31,425 nucleotides of DNA from a virus. Where the stretch lies: positions 1 to 31,425 of the IMG/VR virus record IMGVR_UViG_3300032224_001565; one strand, given 5' to 3'. A model generated the notes under the pieces. The model searched no databases, was not told where the DNA came from, and saw only the letters and a program-made list of their open reading frames with translations. The translations under genes and the position numbers were made by a program. Of this stretch, positions 1 to 9,223 are shown in pieces. The stretch's first letter is position 1. Every line of letters begins with the position of its first letter.

Positions 1-185
1 AAATTATTACAGATGAAATCAACAATTATGTTCCTGGTGTAACTGTAAATAAAGTGGATATTGGTATATCTAATCAAGAAAAAAATGAACTTACAGATAG
101 TTATATATTATATATAAAAATACAATTTACGGTTAATAATCAAACAGATACACTTAATTTGACAGTTAATCAAAATAATATTTAA
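1..185 (+). CDS. Baseplate wedge protein, gp25-like (C-terminal end, partial)
   Basis: The third frame is open from the window edge to a TAA stop at 183-185 and gives about 60 residues, so the 5' part of the gene lies outside the window. The visible tail reads IITDEINNYVPGVTVNKVDI followed by an amphipathic beta-rich end. This resembles the C-terminus of the GPW/gp25 family, small baseplate wedge proteins that link the sheath to the baseplate in contractile tails. The neighbour supports the call: a gp6-like gene starts 2 bases after the stop, and gp25 and gp6 act together in the T4 wedge and lie close in T4-like genomes. Family assignment rests on a short stretch plus context. It could be another beta-rich baseplate protein. 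Confidence 0.7.
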   Translation, partial: IITDEINNYVPGVTVNKVDIGISNQEKNELTDSYILYIKIQFTVNNQTDTLNLTVNQNNI

Positions 186-187
186 TT

Positions 188-2170
188 ATGGCAGACATTA
201 TACAAAAGTCTTTTAATAGTTCCCGTAGAGAAATTAAGTATCTCAATAGAGACTTTTCTTCTTTCAAAGCATCTTTGATTGAATATTCAAAGACATATTT
301 TCCAAGAACATATAAAGATTTTAGTGAAGCATCTCCTGGTATGATGTTTATTGAAATGGCATCTTATATTGGAGACGTTCTTTCATATTATACCGATTAT
401 CAATTTAAAGAAAGTTTAATGCCATATGCGGAAGAAAGAAAGAATGTTTTGGCATTAGCCAACTATCTTGGATATAAAACAAAACCTACTAAATCTGCTA
501 CCACAAATATTGATTTATATCAATTAATTCCTTCCACTAAAGATTCTGATAATAACTATATTCCTGATAATAACTATGCTCTTAAAATAAGAGAATATAT
601 GGAAGTATCTAATGAAAGTGGAGTAAGTTTTATTACAACTGATCCTGTGGATTTTTCTCTTGATAGTAAGTTTTCTCCCAGAGAAGTTACGGTATATTCC
701 AGAGATGATTATGGTATACCACAATTTTTCTTATTAAAGAAGTCAACAAAAGTGATTGCTGGTAAAATCACTACAACATCATTTACAATAGGTTCATCAG
801 TTCCATTTTATAAAATATCATTATCAGAAAATAATGTAATTGATATAATAGATGTAAAAGATAGTGACAACAATAAGTGGTATGAGGTTGATTATTTAGC
901 ACAAGATTTAGTATTTACCGAAACAGAAAATACGGATTTTACTAATAATACTTATGTTCAATATTCCTCTGATGTTCCAAAGTTAATTAAAAGTTTTAAA
1001 ACATCAAGAAAATTTGTAGTAAATGTTACTGCAAATAACACAACATATCTTGAATTTGGTGCTGGTACAGATGCAACTTCTGATGAAGTGATATATCCAA
1101 ATTCTGAATTGGTTGGTGTGGGATTGAGAAATATCAGTAATTTAAATTTAAATTATGATACAAGTAAATTATTAAATTCTGAAACATTTGGGCAGTCTCC
1201 ATCAAATACCGTATTAACAGTACAATATTTAATTGGTGGTGGTTTAACATCAAATTCTCCATCAGATACTATCAAAAATATATCTTCGGTTACATATTTG
1301 AATGATACTAGCGGATTAACACCTTCTCAAAATTCATTGTTAACTACAGTTAAAAATTCATTGAGAATATCCAATCCAAATCCTGCCGTTGGTGGACAAA
1401 ATGAAGAAAGTGTAGAAGAAATAAGACAAAATGCTTTGGCTAACTTTGGTTCTCAAAATAGAACAGTAACCGTTGATGATTATGTTTCTAGAATATATTC
1501 AATACCACCAAGATTTGGTTCCATTGCAAAAGTAATGGTGATTCCAAATTCAAACTTATCAATTTCTACAAATCAAACATTATTAAATGGTTTTGTAAAT
1601 AATGAAAATCAAACAACATTGATTAATAACGGTTTAGAAAATAACTTTAGAAAAGTAAATTTTGATGTTTCCAATCCATTTAGTTTGAATTTATATGTTT
1701 TGAGTTACAATTCAAATAAAAATTTGACTCAATCTAATGAAGCATTAGTGTACAACATCAGACAATATTTACAAAAATACAAAATTATATCGGATAGTGT
1801 TAATATTATTGATGGTTACATCATTAACATTGGAATAGATTTTAAGATTTTGGTTTATAACAATTTTAATAAAAAAGAAGTTTTAGACCAATGTATTCAA
1901 AAATCCAAAGATTTTTTTAATGTTGACAAATGGTATTTTAATCAACCAATCAATATCAATCAATTGGAATTAGAATTGGCTAAAGTTGAAGGTGTACAAT
2001 CCGTCGCAGAAATAAAATTTAAGAATCTTACTCAAAATGACGGAGATTATTCTCCACACGAATACAATTTATCCGAAGCAACTCATAATAAGATTATATA
2101 CCCATCATTAGATCCTTCGGTATTTGAAGTTAAATATCCAGATAATGATATTAGAGGTGCTGTAATTTAA
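188..2170 (+). CDS. Baseplate wedge subunit, gp6-like (baseplate J family)
   Basis: This 660-residue protein has the same length as T4 gp6, which forms the inner ring of the baseplate and joins neighbouring wedges. The N-terminal part (residues about 25-110) has the signature EYSKTYFPRTYKDF, then SPGMMFIEMASYIGDVLSYY and a following YAEERKNVLALANYLGY. These are hallmark positions of gp6 homologues. The central baseplate-J part (about 395-450) has NPAVGGQNEESVEEIRQNAL, then QNRTVTVDDYVSR and the PPRFGSIAKVMV stretch. The C-terminus ends with a small alpha/beta domain containing INQLELELAKVEGVQSV. It follows the gp25-like gene with a 2-base gap and has no visible Shine-Dalgarno, so it may be translationally coupled. 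No internal defects are seen. Confidence 0.93.
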   Translation: MADIIQKSFNSSRREIKYLNRDFSSFKASLIEYSKTYFPRTYKDFSEASPGMMFIEMASYIGDVLSYYTDYQFKESLMPYAEERKNVLALANYLGYKTKPTKSATTNIDLYQLIPSTKDSDNNYIPDNNYALKIREYMEVSNESGVSFITTDPVDFSLDSKFSPREVTVYSRDDYGIPQFFLLKKSTKVIAGKITTTSFTIGSSVPFYKISLSENNVIDIIDVKDSDNNKWYEVDYLAQDLVFTETENTDFTNNTYVQYSSDVPKLIKSFKTSRKFVVNVTANNTTYLEFGAGTDATSDEVIYPNSELVGVGLRNISNLNLNYDTSKLLNSETFGQSPSNTVLTVQYLIGGGLTSNSPSDTIKNISSVTYLNDTSGLTPSQNSLLTTVKNSLRISNPNPAVGGQNEESVEEIRQNALANFGSQNRTVTVDDYVSRIYSIPPRFGSIAKVMVIPNSNLSISTNQTLLNGFVNNENQTTLINNGLENNFRKVNFDVSNPFSLNLYVLSYNSNKNLTQSNEALVYNIRQYLQKYKIISDSVNIIDGYIINIGIDFKILVYNNFNKKEVLDQCIQKSKDFFNVDKWYFNQPININQLELELAKVEGVQSVAEIKFKNLTQNDGDYSPHEYNLSEATHNKIIYPSLDPSVFEVKYPDNDIRGAVI

Positions 2171-2208
2171 TAAATTTATCATTAAAAGTCTTATAAATTT
2201 CATACTTA

Positions 2209-2216
2209 TATTTATA
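2209..2216 (+). promoter_or_regulatory. TATTTATA leader motif before the DNRLRE-like gene
   Basis: The octamer TATTTATA lies in a 55-bp gap after the gp6-like gene and ends 9 bases before the next ATG. The same octamer, in the direction of the gene, occurs upstream of several other genes in the window. It could be a phage promoter element or part of an A/U-rich translation signal. It is the reverse complement of the T4 late promoter box TATAAATA. Confidence 0.35.
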
Positions 2217-2225
2217 TAATAGAGT

Positions 2226-3854
2226 ATGCACACATTTATATTTCCAAAACAAGACACATTCATAACTAACGAGGTAGGTTATGCCGATAAAAATTTTGGA
2301 ATTGATGAAATTTTAGAATTAAAAGCACAAAATCAATTAATAAGTAACGTTGCATTTTATAGTTCCGCCAGTCTTTCTGGCAGTTATTCTACATTTGATG
2401 TATTAAACTATACTGGAAGTGTTTCTGGAAGTTATATATCAGGCGCTGCAGAATCATCAAATATATATGTTAGTGGATCTTCACAATTTAGATCCACTAA
2501 TTATAATGGATATGTATCAGGAACATATGGTGCGGGTATACCAATTACATCAAGTTTAACTAATTATAATGGTACTGTAACAGGTAGTGTAAGTGGAAGT
2601 ATAATAGGATCTTTTACAGGTTCAATTTTCTTTGCGAGTGGATCTTTAACTAATTTTAATGGATGTATCAATGGAAAATTACAGGGTACACAAAGTATTT
2701 ACAATCCAACTACAACATTCACTAATGATCCGGAATTTAGTAGAATTTTAATTCAGTTTGATTTGACCGATATTTCAAGTTCTCTGTTAACGGGAGATAT
2801 AAATAATGGATCTAAATTTTTCTTAAAATTAAAGGCTTCTTCTACAAGTGAAGTACCGTTAGATTATAAAATTTATGCATATCCAGTAAGCAAAAGTTGG
2901 GATATGGGTATAGGGAGATATGATACTGACGGACTTGGTAGTTTTGGTGCTAGTTGGTATTACAATACTACGCAAAATACCGCTAGTTTGTGGTATTCGC
3001 CTACAGCATCTACCGTAACTTATAATTTCAGTGACTATCTATTGACAGCTAGTTTAGGTCCATCTGCATCATTCCAAAATGGTGGAGCTACTTGGTTTTA
3101 TAATGTACCGTCAACATATTCACAACCAACATCTAATATATCCTCATCATTTTATAATGTATCAAGTGCATCTGTTTATATATCCTCATTTTGTTCATCA
3201 TCATTGAGTGGTAGCTCATTGATATGTTCACAATCATATTCATATAGTACATCTGATATTTATATGGATGTAACAAGTATAGTTAAGGGTTGGATATGTG
3301 GGTGTGTTCCTAACAATGGATTTATTTTGATAAGTTCACTTGAATTGGTCCAATCAGATGATATCAATTCTAGTATTAGATTCTTTAGTAAAGAAACAAA
3401 CACTATTTATCAACCATATTTGGATGTAAAATGGGATGATAGTACATATTCTACTGGCAGTTTAATACCATTAACTGGATTTAATCCTTATACAGTAGTT
3501 GTTAAGAATGTGGGTAGAGAGTATAAATTTGGAAGTGTACCTCGTATAAATATATTTGCGAGAGAAAAGGCACCACTTAAAAACTTTGTCAAGGGATATC
3601 AACAAAGTCAATATTTAAGTTCAAGTTTATTACCATCTGATTCTTATTATGCTATTAAGGATAATGAAAGTGAAAATTTCGTAATTGATTTTGATGATTA
3701 TACAAAATTAAGTTGTGACGGTGCAATTCATTATTTTAGATTGGATACAACTGGTTTACCTGTTGAAAGATATTATAGAATTTTAATAAAAACAGAAATT
3801 AACGGTGAAATCGTAATATTTGATAACGGAAACATATTTAAAGTATCAAGATGA
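2226..3854 (+). CDS. Virion protein with DNRLRE/CBM96-like beta-sandwich
   Basis: This 542-residue protein is probably a baseplate or tail component. It opens with FPKQDTFITNEVGYADKNFG, the usual start of DNRLRE-type beta-sandwiches. After a Ser/Gly-rich insertion (about residues 50-155, many SGS and VSGS units) the fold resumes with RILIQFDLTDI (about 172). It continues with KIYAYPVSKSWDMG (about 215), DVTSIVKGWICGCVPNNGFI (about 348) and YQPYLDVKW near 400. In other proteins this architecture binds polysaccharide or acts as a surface adhesion domain. A second beta-rich region (about 406-542) follows. It is preceded by a 55-bp gap with the TATTTATA motif and overlaps the next gene by 4 bases (ATGA), which suggests coupled translation. 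The fold call is by motif order only. Placement in the tail is inferred from the neighbours. Confidence 0.6.
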   Translation: MHTFIFPKQDTFITNEVGYADKNFGIDEILELKAQNQLISNVAFYSSASLSGSYSTFDVLNYTGSVSGSYISGAAESSNIYVSGSSQFRSTNYNGYVSGTYGAGIPITSSLTNYNGTVTGSVSGSIIGSFTGSIFFASGSLTNFNGCINGKLQGTQSIYNPTTTFTNDPEFSRILIQFDLTDISSSLLTGDINNGSKFFLKLKASSTSEVPLDYKIYAYPVSKSWDMGIGRYDTDGLGSFGASWYYNTTQNTASLWYSPTASTVTYNFSDYLLTASLGPSASFQNGGATWFYNVPSTYSQPTSNISSSFYNVSSASVYISSFCSSSLSGSSLICSQSYSYSTSDIYMDVTSIVKGWICGCVPNNGFILISSLELVQSDDINSSIRFFSKETNTIYQPYLDVKWDDSTYSTGSLIPLTGFNPYTVVVKNVGREYKFGSVPRINIFAREKAPLKNFVKGYQQSQYLSSSLLPSDSYYAIKDNESENFVIDFDDYTKLSCDGAIHYFRLDTTGLPVERYYRILIKTEINGEIVIFDNGNIFKVSR

Positions 3855-4303
3855 GTATAAAATCACAAATCAATGACTTTTTATTAACAGGCCAATTCAC
3901 TAATAATATTGATGAATTTGGTAATGTAAATTTGTATATTAATTCAAGTGACGCAAATGAACAATATATTGCATTTGAATTGATAAATTTTAATTATAAA
4001 AAAGATGAAATTGAAAATTTATACGATGTAGGTATTACAGAAATACAAACAGAACCCGTAATTCAAAAACAAGTATTTGATCAAACATTTTTAACTGAAT
4101 ACAATAAAGTATTGTATGAAAACCAAGATTTGAAAGAAAAGTTGAATCAATTGGTTGATGAAATACAATCTGATTCATCCAAGTCACAATTAAGTGCGGC
4201 AAGAGATTTAATCGTAGAATTAAGAATTAAATTAAAACAAGGAAGTAAACCCGAGGATTTTTCCAGTGAATTTCCATTTAATTTGAAATCTGAAAATCAA
4301 TAA
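3851..4303 (+). CDS. Hypothetical virion-cluster protein with C-terminal coiled coil
   Basis: This is a 150-residue protein of unknown function. The N-terminal half is mixed alpha/beta (NVNLYINSSDANEQYIAFEL). Residues about 85-135 look like a coiled coil, with heptad-compatible LTEYNKVLYENQDLKEKLNQ and LSAARDLIVELRIKLKQG. The start overlaps the stop of the preceding beta-sandwich gene (ATGA), and the next large tail gene begins 3 bases after the stop, so it is translated within the baseplate operon. No catalytic motif, signal peptide or membrane segment is seen. It may be an assembly factor or a minor structural protein. This is inferred from position only. Confidence 0.75.
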   Translation: MSIKSQINDFLLTGQFTNNIDEFGNVNLYINSSDANEQYIAFELINFNYKKDEIENLYDVGITEIQTEPVIQKQVFDQTFLTEYNKVLYENQDLKEKLNQLVDEIQSDSSKSQLSAARDLIVELRIKLKQGSKPEDFSSEFPFNLKSENQ

Positions 4304-4306
4304 TTT

Positions 4307-7300
4307 ATGGCATTTCCATTTCCAACAATATCATCTAACAGTGGATCATTAAATAGTGGTTCTTACTTTTTACAAAATGATTTGGATACATTTGTTGATG
4401 TACCATTTCAAGAATATTATTTTGGAAATTCGGAACAAGATATTATTGAATTTAGTGTATATGATATTGAAGGTAATATCAATATATGGAAATATTTGCC
4501 GGTGTCAACAACATATAGTGTATTAAATAAAACATATAAAGATGTTGATAACAACACTTTAAATTACAGTTACAAACAGTACAACAGTAGTTATACGATT
4601 GCATTTAATAAAAATATATTATTAAGTACACTTCAAGATTTTTCCGGTTCAAATATTAATTCTGGCAATCACGTTGCAAGTTATAATTTTATTAGAAATG
4701 TTGCTGGTAATCCTGATTATCAACTTTATATTAAAGAAATTTCTCCAAGTAGAAGAGAAATTAAATTAACCCCATCATTTAAATTAGATTTAACAAAAGA
4801 AGAAAACATACTTGTAAATCTTCAATATCAAGCATTTGCTAGAAAAGCAGTATTGGTCAGAGATACAATTCCATTGTTCAATTACTTTTTGGATTCATAT
4901 CAAATCTATAAAAATAGTGATACTTTAATTAACAATAATAAAGCAATTTTTACACTATTAAGAACCAATTTTGGATTCAAATCAGATGCAGATATACTTG
5001 CATTTTTAGATGACACATACAATGGTTTTAATCGTCCTTTCATTAATTCTCAAAATGGACAATTGATTCAAAATAGTTTTGAAGGTGCTAAAAATTATAT
5101 TAAAGATTGGTTGTATACATATTATAAGTCAATTTATTCATTTGAACAGATTAAGACTCAATTTAAGTATATAGTTCAAAAGTCTATATCAATTAGATTG
5201 AATCAGCTCAATTCATATTATACAAGTAATATTGAATTGACAAATCAAGTTGAGAATTTCATTACTGATTTATTTTTTACAAATTTCATTTTAAATGTTG
5301 TTGATACTGTTCAAACGTATCACAATAATAAATTGTATGCATATTTGAAAAATGCATTAAATTTTGGTAATGATATATTTTACACTATATTAAATTATAC
5401 ATTTGTAGAAGAAAATGGTAATACAAATATTATTGTAAAATTGTTTAATGAATTGCCATTGGATGTTTCATTAAGAGATAAGTGTTGGATATCAAACATT
5501 TCACTTGTACCTACAATTCAAAAGTTTGTAATTAATGTTCCGACAATTAAGAAAAATTTTAAAATATCCGGTCCAAATTTCAAAGTACCAACTGATTCTT
5601 ATAAGAGTTCTCCTGTAAATTATCAAAATTCAAATGATTTAAAATTGGATAATACTACGAAAAATGACGTAGAATTTTATAAGAAATTAAATAATCTTAA
5701 TGTTGATTACTCCGATTTTTCTAATTTCATTGTATTTGGTTCTGCTGAATTGAGAACCAAGTTATTTTTAAATAAGGTTACGTCAATCAATCAACTCAAT
5801 AAGTCAATTAATTCTATATTGACTACATTATCCGCATCTGCAGCAAATAGTGCGTCATCTTATACATTATTAACATCATATCCATTCATTAGCGCATCAT
5901 ATGCAGAAGAAGTAAATGGATATCAATCACAATTAAATACAATTTTCAATTCATTTGACGGATATGATTCCTATTTGTATCAAAATATCACTTTAGTAAG
6001 TGGTAGTACAACATCATTTGTCAGTGGTGCATATGTACAAAATTACAATTATCCAGACTACATTGAAAATGCAATTGAATTTGATAAAAATAACAGAGAT
6101 AGTCTTGTAAATAATACACCAGAGTACATTTTATTGGATGATAACAATACTGATTATTTGATATTCTTGTCAATGATTGGACATCATTTTGATAACATTT
6201 ACTTGTATATTAAGAATTTTCCAACTCAACAATATGTTGAAAATAATCTATCCTCAAGTTATGTAAGTACAATTGCTAATAATTTATTAAAACAATTTGG
6301 ATGGAATCCAATTAGTTCATTTGATAATTCATCTATTGAATCTAATTACTTGACGGGTTCAAATGCTTATTCTGATTATGATAAATTAAAGATAATTTGG
6401 AATAGAATTCTAAAGACTCTTCCATTGATTTACAAGACTAAGGGAACGGAAGAATGTATTAGAACAATATCTAACATTTATGGAATTCCTCGTAGTTTAT
6501 TAAATGTTAAAGAATATGGCGGTAATAAGATTTCTGATGAAGATAATTCATCTTACACATATCAAAGTAAATATTACTTTACAAAATATACCAGAAATGG
6601 TGATGCAATAGTAATACCAGTATTTGGTACATCAAGTTATGTCAATTCAATAGAATTTAAATTTAGAATTGATTCTGATTATATTTATCCACAAAATACC
6701 AAAGTTTATTTGTTAAAAACAACTAATTGGGACGTATCAATCAAAAAGGAAGTTAAAGATACTTTTGGAAAATTAAAATTTGATATGTCGGTTCCGAATG
6801 GAAAACCAACTGACTATATTGAAACAGATTCATTGCCATTGTTTAATGGAAATGTATTCAATGTACTAATTAAACAGATTAATTTATCTGCAAGTTATGA
6901 CACAGGATCTGGCGGACAATTACCATATCAATATTCATTAAGAGTAACATCCGTAGATAATGATGAAATTGTATTTGATGATAATAAATCAATCATTAGT
7001 GGAACTGAAGGAATTAATGATGTATTTAATAGTTTTGGTTTACTTTACGTAGGAAATTATACAGGCGGTGGCAATTTATTCCAAGGAAATATTGATAAAA
7101 TAAATCTATGGAAACACGAATTAGATGATGAATCTTTTATAGAACACTGTAAGAATTTTGATTCTTACAAAACAAACAATGACAGTACAACATATGATAA
7201 TTTGTATTTTAGATACAGTTATGATTATCCAGTTAATATGTACACCGGTTCATTTTTTGTTGTAAGAAACGCTAACAAGTTGTATTCGCAATATAGTGCA

Positions 7301-8533
7301 TCTGCATATAATTTTGCACAAAATACAACTACACAATCAAATTGTTTGACTGTATCTGCATCTTTATATCCATATCAATTTGATGAAATTGAAATCAATC
7401 AAAACATTAAATTGGGACAATATGGTCCTAATAAATTTAAGAATGCAAAGATTAATAAAGCAACACAAACAGTTGAAGCTAGATTAATGCCTAATGAAAC
7501 TAGTGTTGTAAACAATTTAGTAACTACCGATTCGAATTTATTAGCTGTATATATTTCACCGTTTAAAGTAAGAGATGATGATATTTTAAATTTCTTGGGT
7601 GAATATGATATGATGGATTTAATTGGTAATCCATCTAATATTTTCTCTGACAATTATGAAAGTTTACAAACATTAAGAGACAATTATAACAAATATAATT
7701 TGTCCGAACAAGTTTTATATCAAGAGTTTATTACTCTTTATAAGAATTATTTTGACGGTTCTTTCTTTGAAACCGTAACACAATTGCTTCCAGCAAGAAG
7801 TAAAGTGATTGATGGTATATTGATTGAACCAAGTTTATTGGAAAGAAATAAATATCAAAACCGCTCTATAGACAGTGCTATTGCTTATGATTTAAATAGT
7901 TCGTATCAACCACTAAGAAACTTTTCTGCTTCTTTTGAAAGAAATTATAGAAGCACAAGTCAAGTTAATTTAAGTAAAAACGGACTAAACTTTCCATTAA
8001 CATCTTCTACATATAGTACATTGACATCAATGCATCCTGCATCATATACATCTAATAACTACACAACATTCCAGTTTTCTAGTTTGAATTATGATAAGAG
8101 ATTAAGTATATTTTCTGTTAGTGGTTCGTTTTTTGATAAATTTGAAAGTAATTATATTTACAGAAACAATAAAAATGTATATTTGTTTGGTACAAATCCA
8201 AATACCAGTTTAGAAAATTCTAGTAGTAAATTTGTAAATACATATTCATATGTAAATGTCAATTCTGCATCTTTATTTACTACATATGACAATAATTCTT
8301 CTGTTTTTGATACCGATTCCTATCCTATAGGACATTATTCATTGAAAAGAAAAATTTCAAGGTTTTCAACTAATCAATATTTCGTTAATTCTGCAACATC
8401 CTCATTTTATAAAAAATCTAGTCAAACTAGATATACAACTGTAGATGATAAGGGAAACACTGATAACTCATCACCAATTGAAAGAACTCAAATAAATCTA
8501 CAAGTTTCTGAAAATTCATTGATTAGTTCATAA
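4307..8533 (+). CDS. Giant tail/baseplate protein with LamG-like domain
   Basis: This 1408-residue protein belongs to the tail module. It contains a conserved tail-protein stretch near residues 698-730 (LKTLPLIYKTKGTEECIRTI, then NIYGIPRSLLNVKEYGG). The KGT and YGIP elements recall tail proteins that connect baseplate to fibres (P2 gpI-like or gp7-position proteins). From about 770 to 960 there is a concanavalin/LamG-like sandwich: SIEFKFRIDSDYI, GLLYVGNYTGGGNLFQGNID and KINLWKHELDDESFIEHC. Near residue 1145 a third segment reads FETVTQLLPARSKVIDGILI, followed by EPSLLERNKY. The C-terminus is Ser/Asn/Tyr rich. It lies 3 bases after the coiled-coil gene. The LamG-like part suggests carbohydrate binding. 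The exact tail position is inferred, not shown. The size and the adhesion fold fit a wedge-to-fibre connector. Confidence 0.72.
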   Translation: MAFPFPTISSNSGSLNSGSYFLQNDLDTFVDVPFQEYYFGNSEQDIIEFSVYDIEGNINIWKYLPVSTTYSVLNKTYKDVDNNTLNYSYKQYNSSYTIAFNKNILLSTLQDFSGSNINSGNHVASYNFIRNVAGNPDYQLYIKEISPSRREIKLTPSFKLDLTKEENILVNLQYQAFARKAVLVRDTIPLFNYFLDSYQIYKNSDTLINNNKAIFTLLRTNFGFKSDADILAFLDDTYNGFNRPFINSQNGQLIQNSFEGAKNYIKDWLYTYYKSIYSFEQIKTQFKYIVQKSISIRLNQLNSYYTSNIELTNQVENFITDLFFTNFILNVVDTVQTYHNNKLYAYLKNALNFGNDIFYTILNYTFVEENGNTNIIVKLFNELPLDVSLRDKCWISNISLVPTIQKFVINVPTIKKNFKISGPNFKVPTDSYKSSPVNYQNSNDLKLDNTTKNDVEFYKKLNNLNVDYSDFSNFIVFGSAELRTKLFLNKVTSINQLNKSINSILTTLSASAANSASSYTLLTSYPFISASYAEEVNGYQSQLNTIFNSFDGYDSYLYQNITLVSGSTTSFVSGAYVQNYNYPDYIENAIEFDKNNRDSLVNNTPEYILLDDNNTDYLIFLSMIGHHFDNIYLYIKNFPTQQYVENNLSSSYVSTIANNLLKQFGWNPISSFDNSSIESNYLTGSNAYSDYDKLKIIWNRILKTLPLIYKTKGTEECIRTISNIYGIPRSLLNVKEYGGNKISDEDNSSYTYQSKYYFTKYTRNGDAIVIPVFGTSSYVNSIEFKFRIDSDYIYPQNTKVYLLKTTNWDVSIKKEVKDTFGKLKFDMSVPNGKPTDYIETDSLPLFNGNVFNVLIKQINLSASYDTGSGGQLPYQYSLRVTSVDNDEIVFDDNKSIISGTEGINDVFNSFGLLYVGNYTGGGNLFQGNIDKINLWKHELDDESFIEHCKNFDSYKTNNDSTTYDNLYFRYSYDYPVNMYTGSFFVVRNANKLYSQYSASAYNFAQNTTTQSNCLTVSASLYPYQFDEIEINQNIKLGQYGPNKFKNAKINKATQTVEARLMPNETSVVNNLVTTDSNLLAVYISPFKVRDDDILNFLGEYDMMDLIGNPSNIFSDNYESLQTLRDNYNKYNLSEQVLYQEFITLYKNYFDGSFFETVTQLLPARSKVIDGILIEPSLLERNKYQNRSIDSAIAYDLNSSYQPLRNFSASFERNYRSTSQVNLSKNGLNFPLTSSTYSTLTSMHPASYTSNNYTTFQFSSLNYDKRLSIFSVSGSFFDKFESNYIYRNNKNVYLFGTNPNTSLENSSSKFVNTYSYVNVNSASLFTTYDNNSSVFDTDSYPIGHYSLKRKISRFSTNQYFVNSATSSFYKKSSQTRYTTVDDKGNTDNSSPIERTQINLQVSENSLISS

Positions 8534-8579
8534 AAAAGATTTAATGAATAATATTTATTGATAAATATACTTATATTAT
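8534..8579 (+). promoter_or_regulatory. AT-rich leader, possible promoter
   Basis: This 46-bp gap is entirely A/T rich and contains TATTTATT, GATAAATA and ATACTTATATTATATG leading into the next ATG. ATACTTATATT is also found in the gap before position 2226. GATAAATA resembles the late promoter box of T4-like and cyanophage genomes. No Shine-Dalgarno sequence and no terminator hairpin are visible. Confidence 0.3.
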
Positions 8580-9209
8580 ATGGCATATCTAGATAACAAA
8601 ACTATAACAGTTGATGCGATTTTAACCCAAAAAGGTAGACAATTGTTAGCAAAGAACGGTTCTTTGAATATTACATCATTTGCTCTTGCGGATGATGAAA
8701 TTGACTATAACTTATACAATTCAACACATCCACTAGGCAGTGCTTTTTATGATATTTCTATAAGAAATACACCAATATTGGAACCATTTAGTGATGAAAC
8801 ACAAGTAATGAAATATAAGTTGGTTACATTACCATCCGGCGTTACCGCAATTCCAGTAATTTCTATCGCACAAACAAGTATTATAACCAATAGATTGAAT
8901 ACAAGTGAATTTATAATTTCTCCAAGTACCAATCCAACATATAATACAACACTGGGATATACTGCTATATTGGGTAATAAGAATGCTGGAACATTATTGG
9001 TTACTGAAACAAATAGTATTAATTCTACAAGTGCTACGGTTCCAAGTTTTGCAGGTGATGCCGTTACTGCTGCTTCTCAAGTGGTAGTTGGTAATAAATT
9101 TAAATTTGTACCAAATAACGCTTTGATATCTACCATAACTACAACATTGACTATCATTGGAAATGAAAGCGGTGGTAGTTTAACAATTCCAGTTACCGTA
9201 ACAGTTTAA
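8580..9209 (+). CDS. Conserved virion structural protein (T4-like tail cluster)
   Basis: This is a 209-residue protein. Its N-terminus (MAYLDNKTITVDAILTQKGR, LLAKNG, ITSFALADDEIDYNLYN) matches from memory a family common in structural clusters of marine and freshwater T4-like myoviruses, where it is annotated only as a virion structural protein. The middle has the conserved NTPILEPFSDETQVMKYKLV stretch. The last 40 residues (LTIIGNESGGSLTIPVTVTV) look like a single Ig-like beta domain. The next gene starts 14 bases downstream. There is no enzymatic motif. Membership of the tail cluster is clear from context, but the molecular role is unknown. Confidence 0.7.
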   Translation: MAYLDNKTITVDAILTQKGRQLLAKNGSLNITSFALADDEIDYNLYNSTHPLGSAFYDISIRNTPILEPFSDETQVMKYKLVTLPSGVTAIPVISIAQTSIITNRLNTSEFIISPSTNPTYNTTLGYTAILGNKNAGTLLVTETNSINSTSATVPSFAGDAVTAASQVVVGNKFKFVPNNALISTITTTLTIIGNESGGSLTIPVTVTV

Positions 9210-9223
9210 CCGCTTAATAAAAT

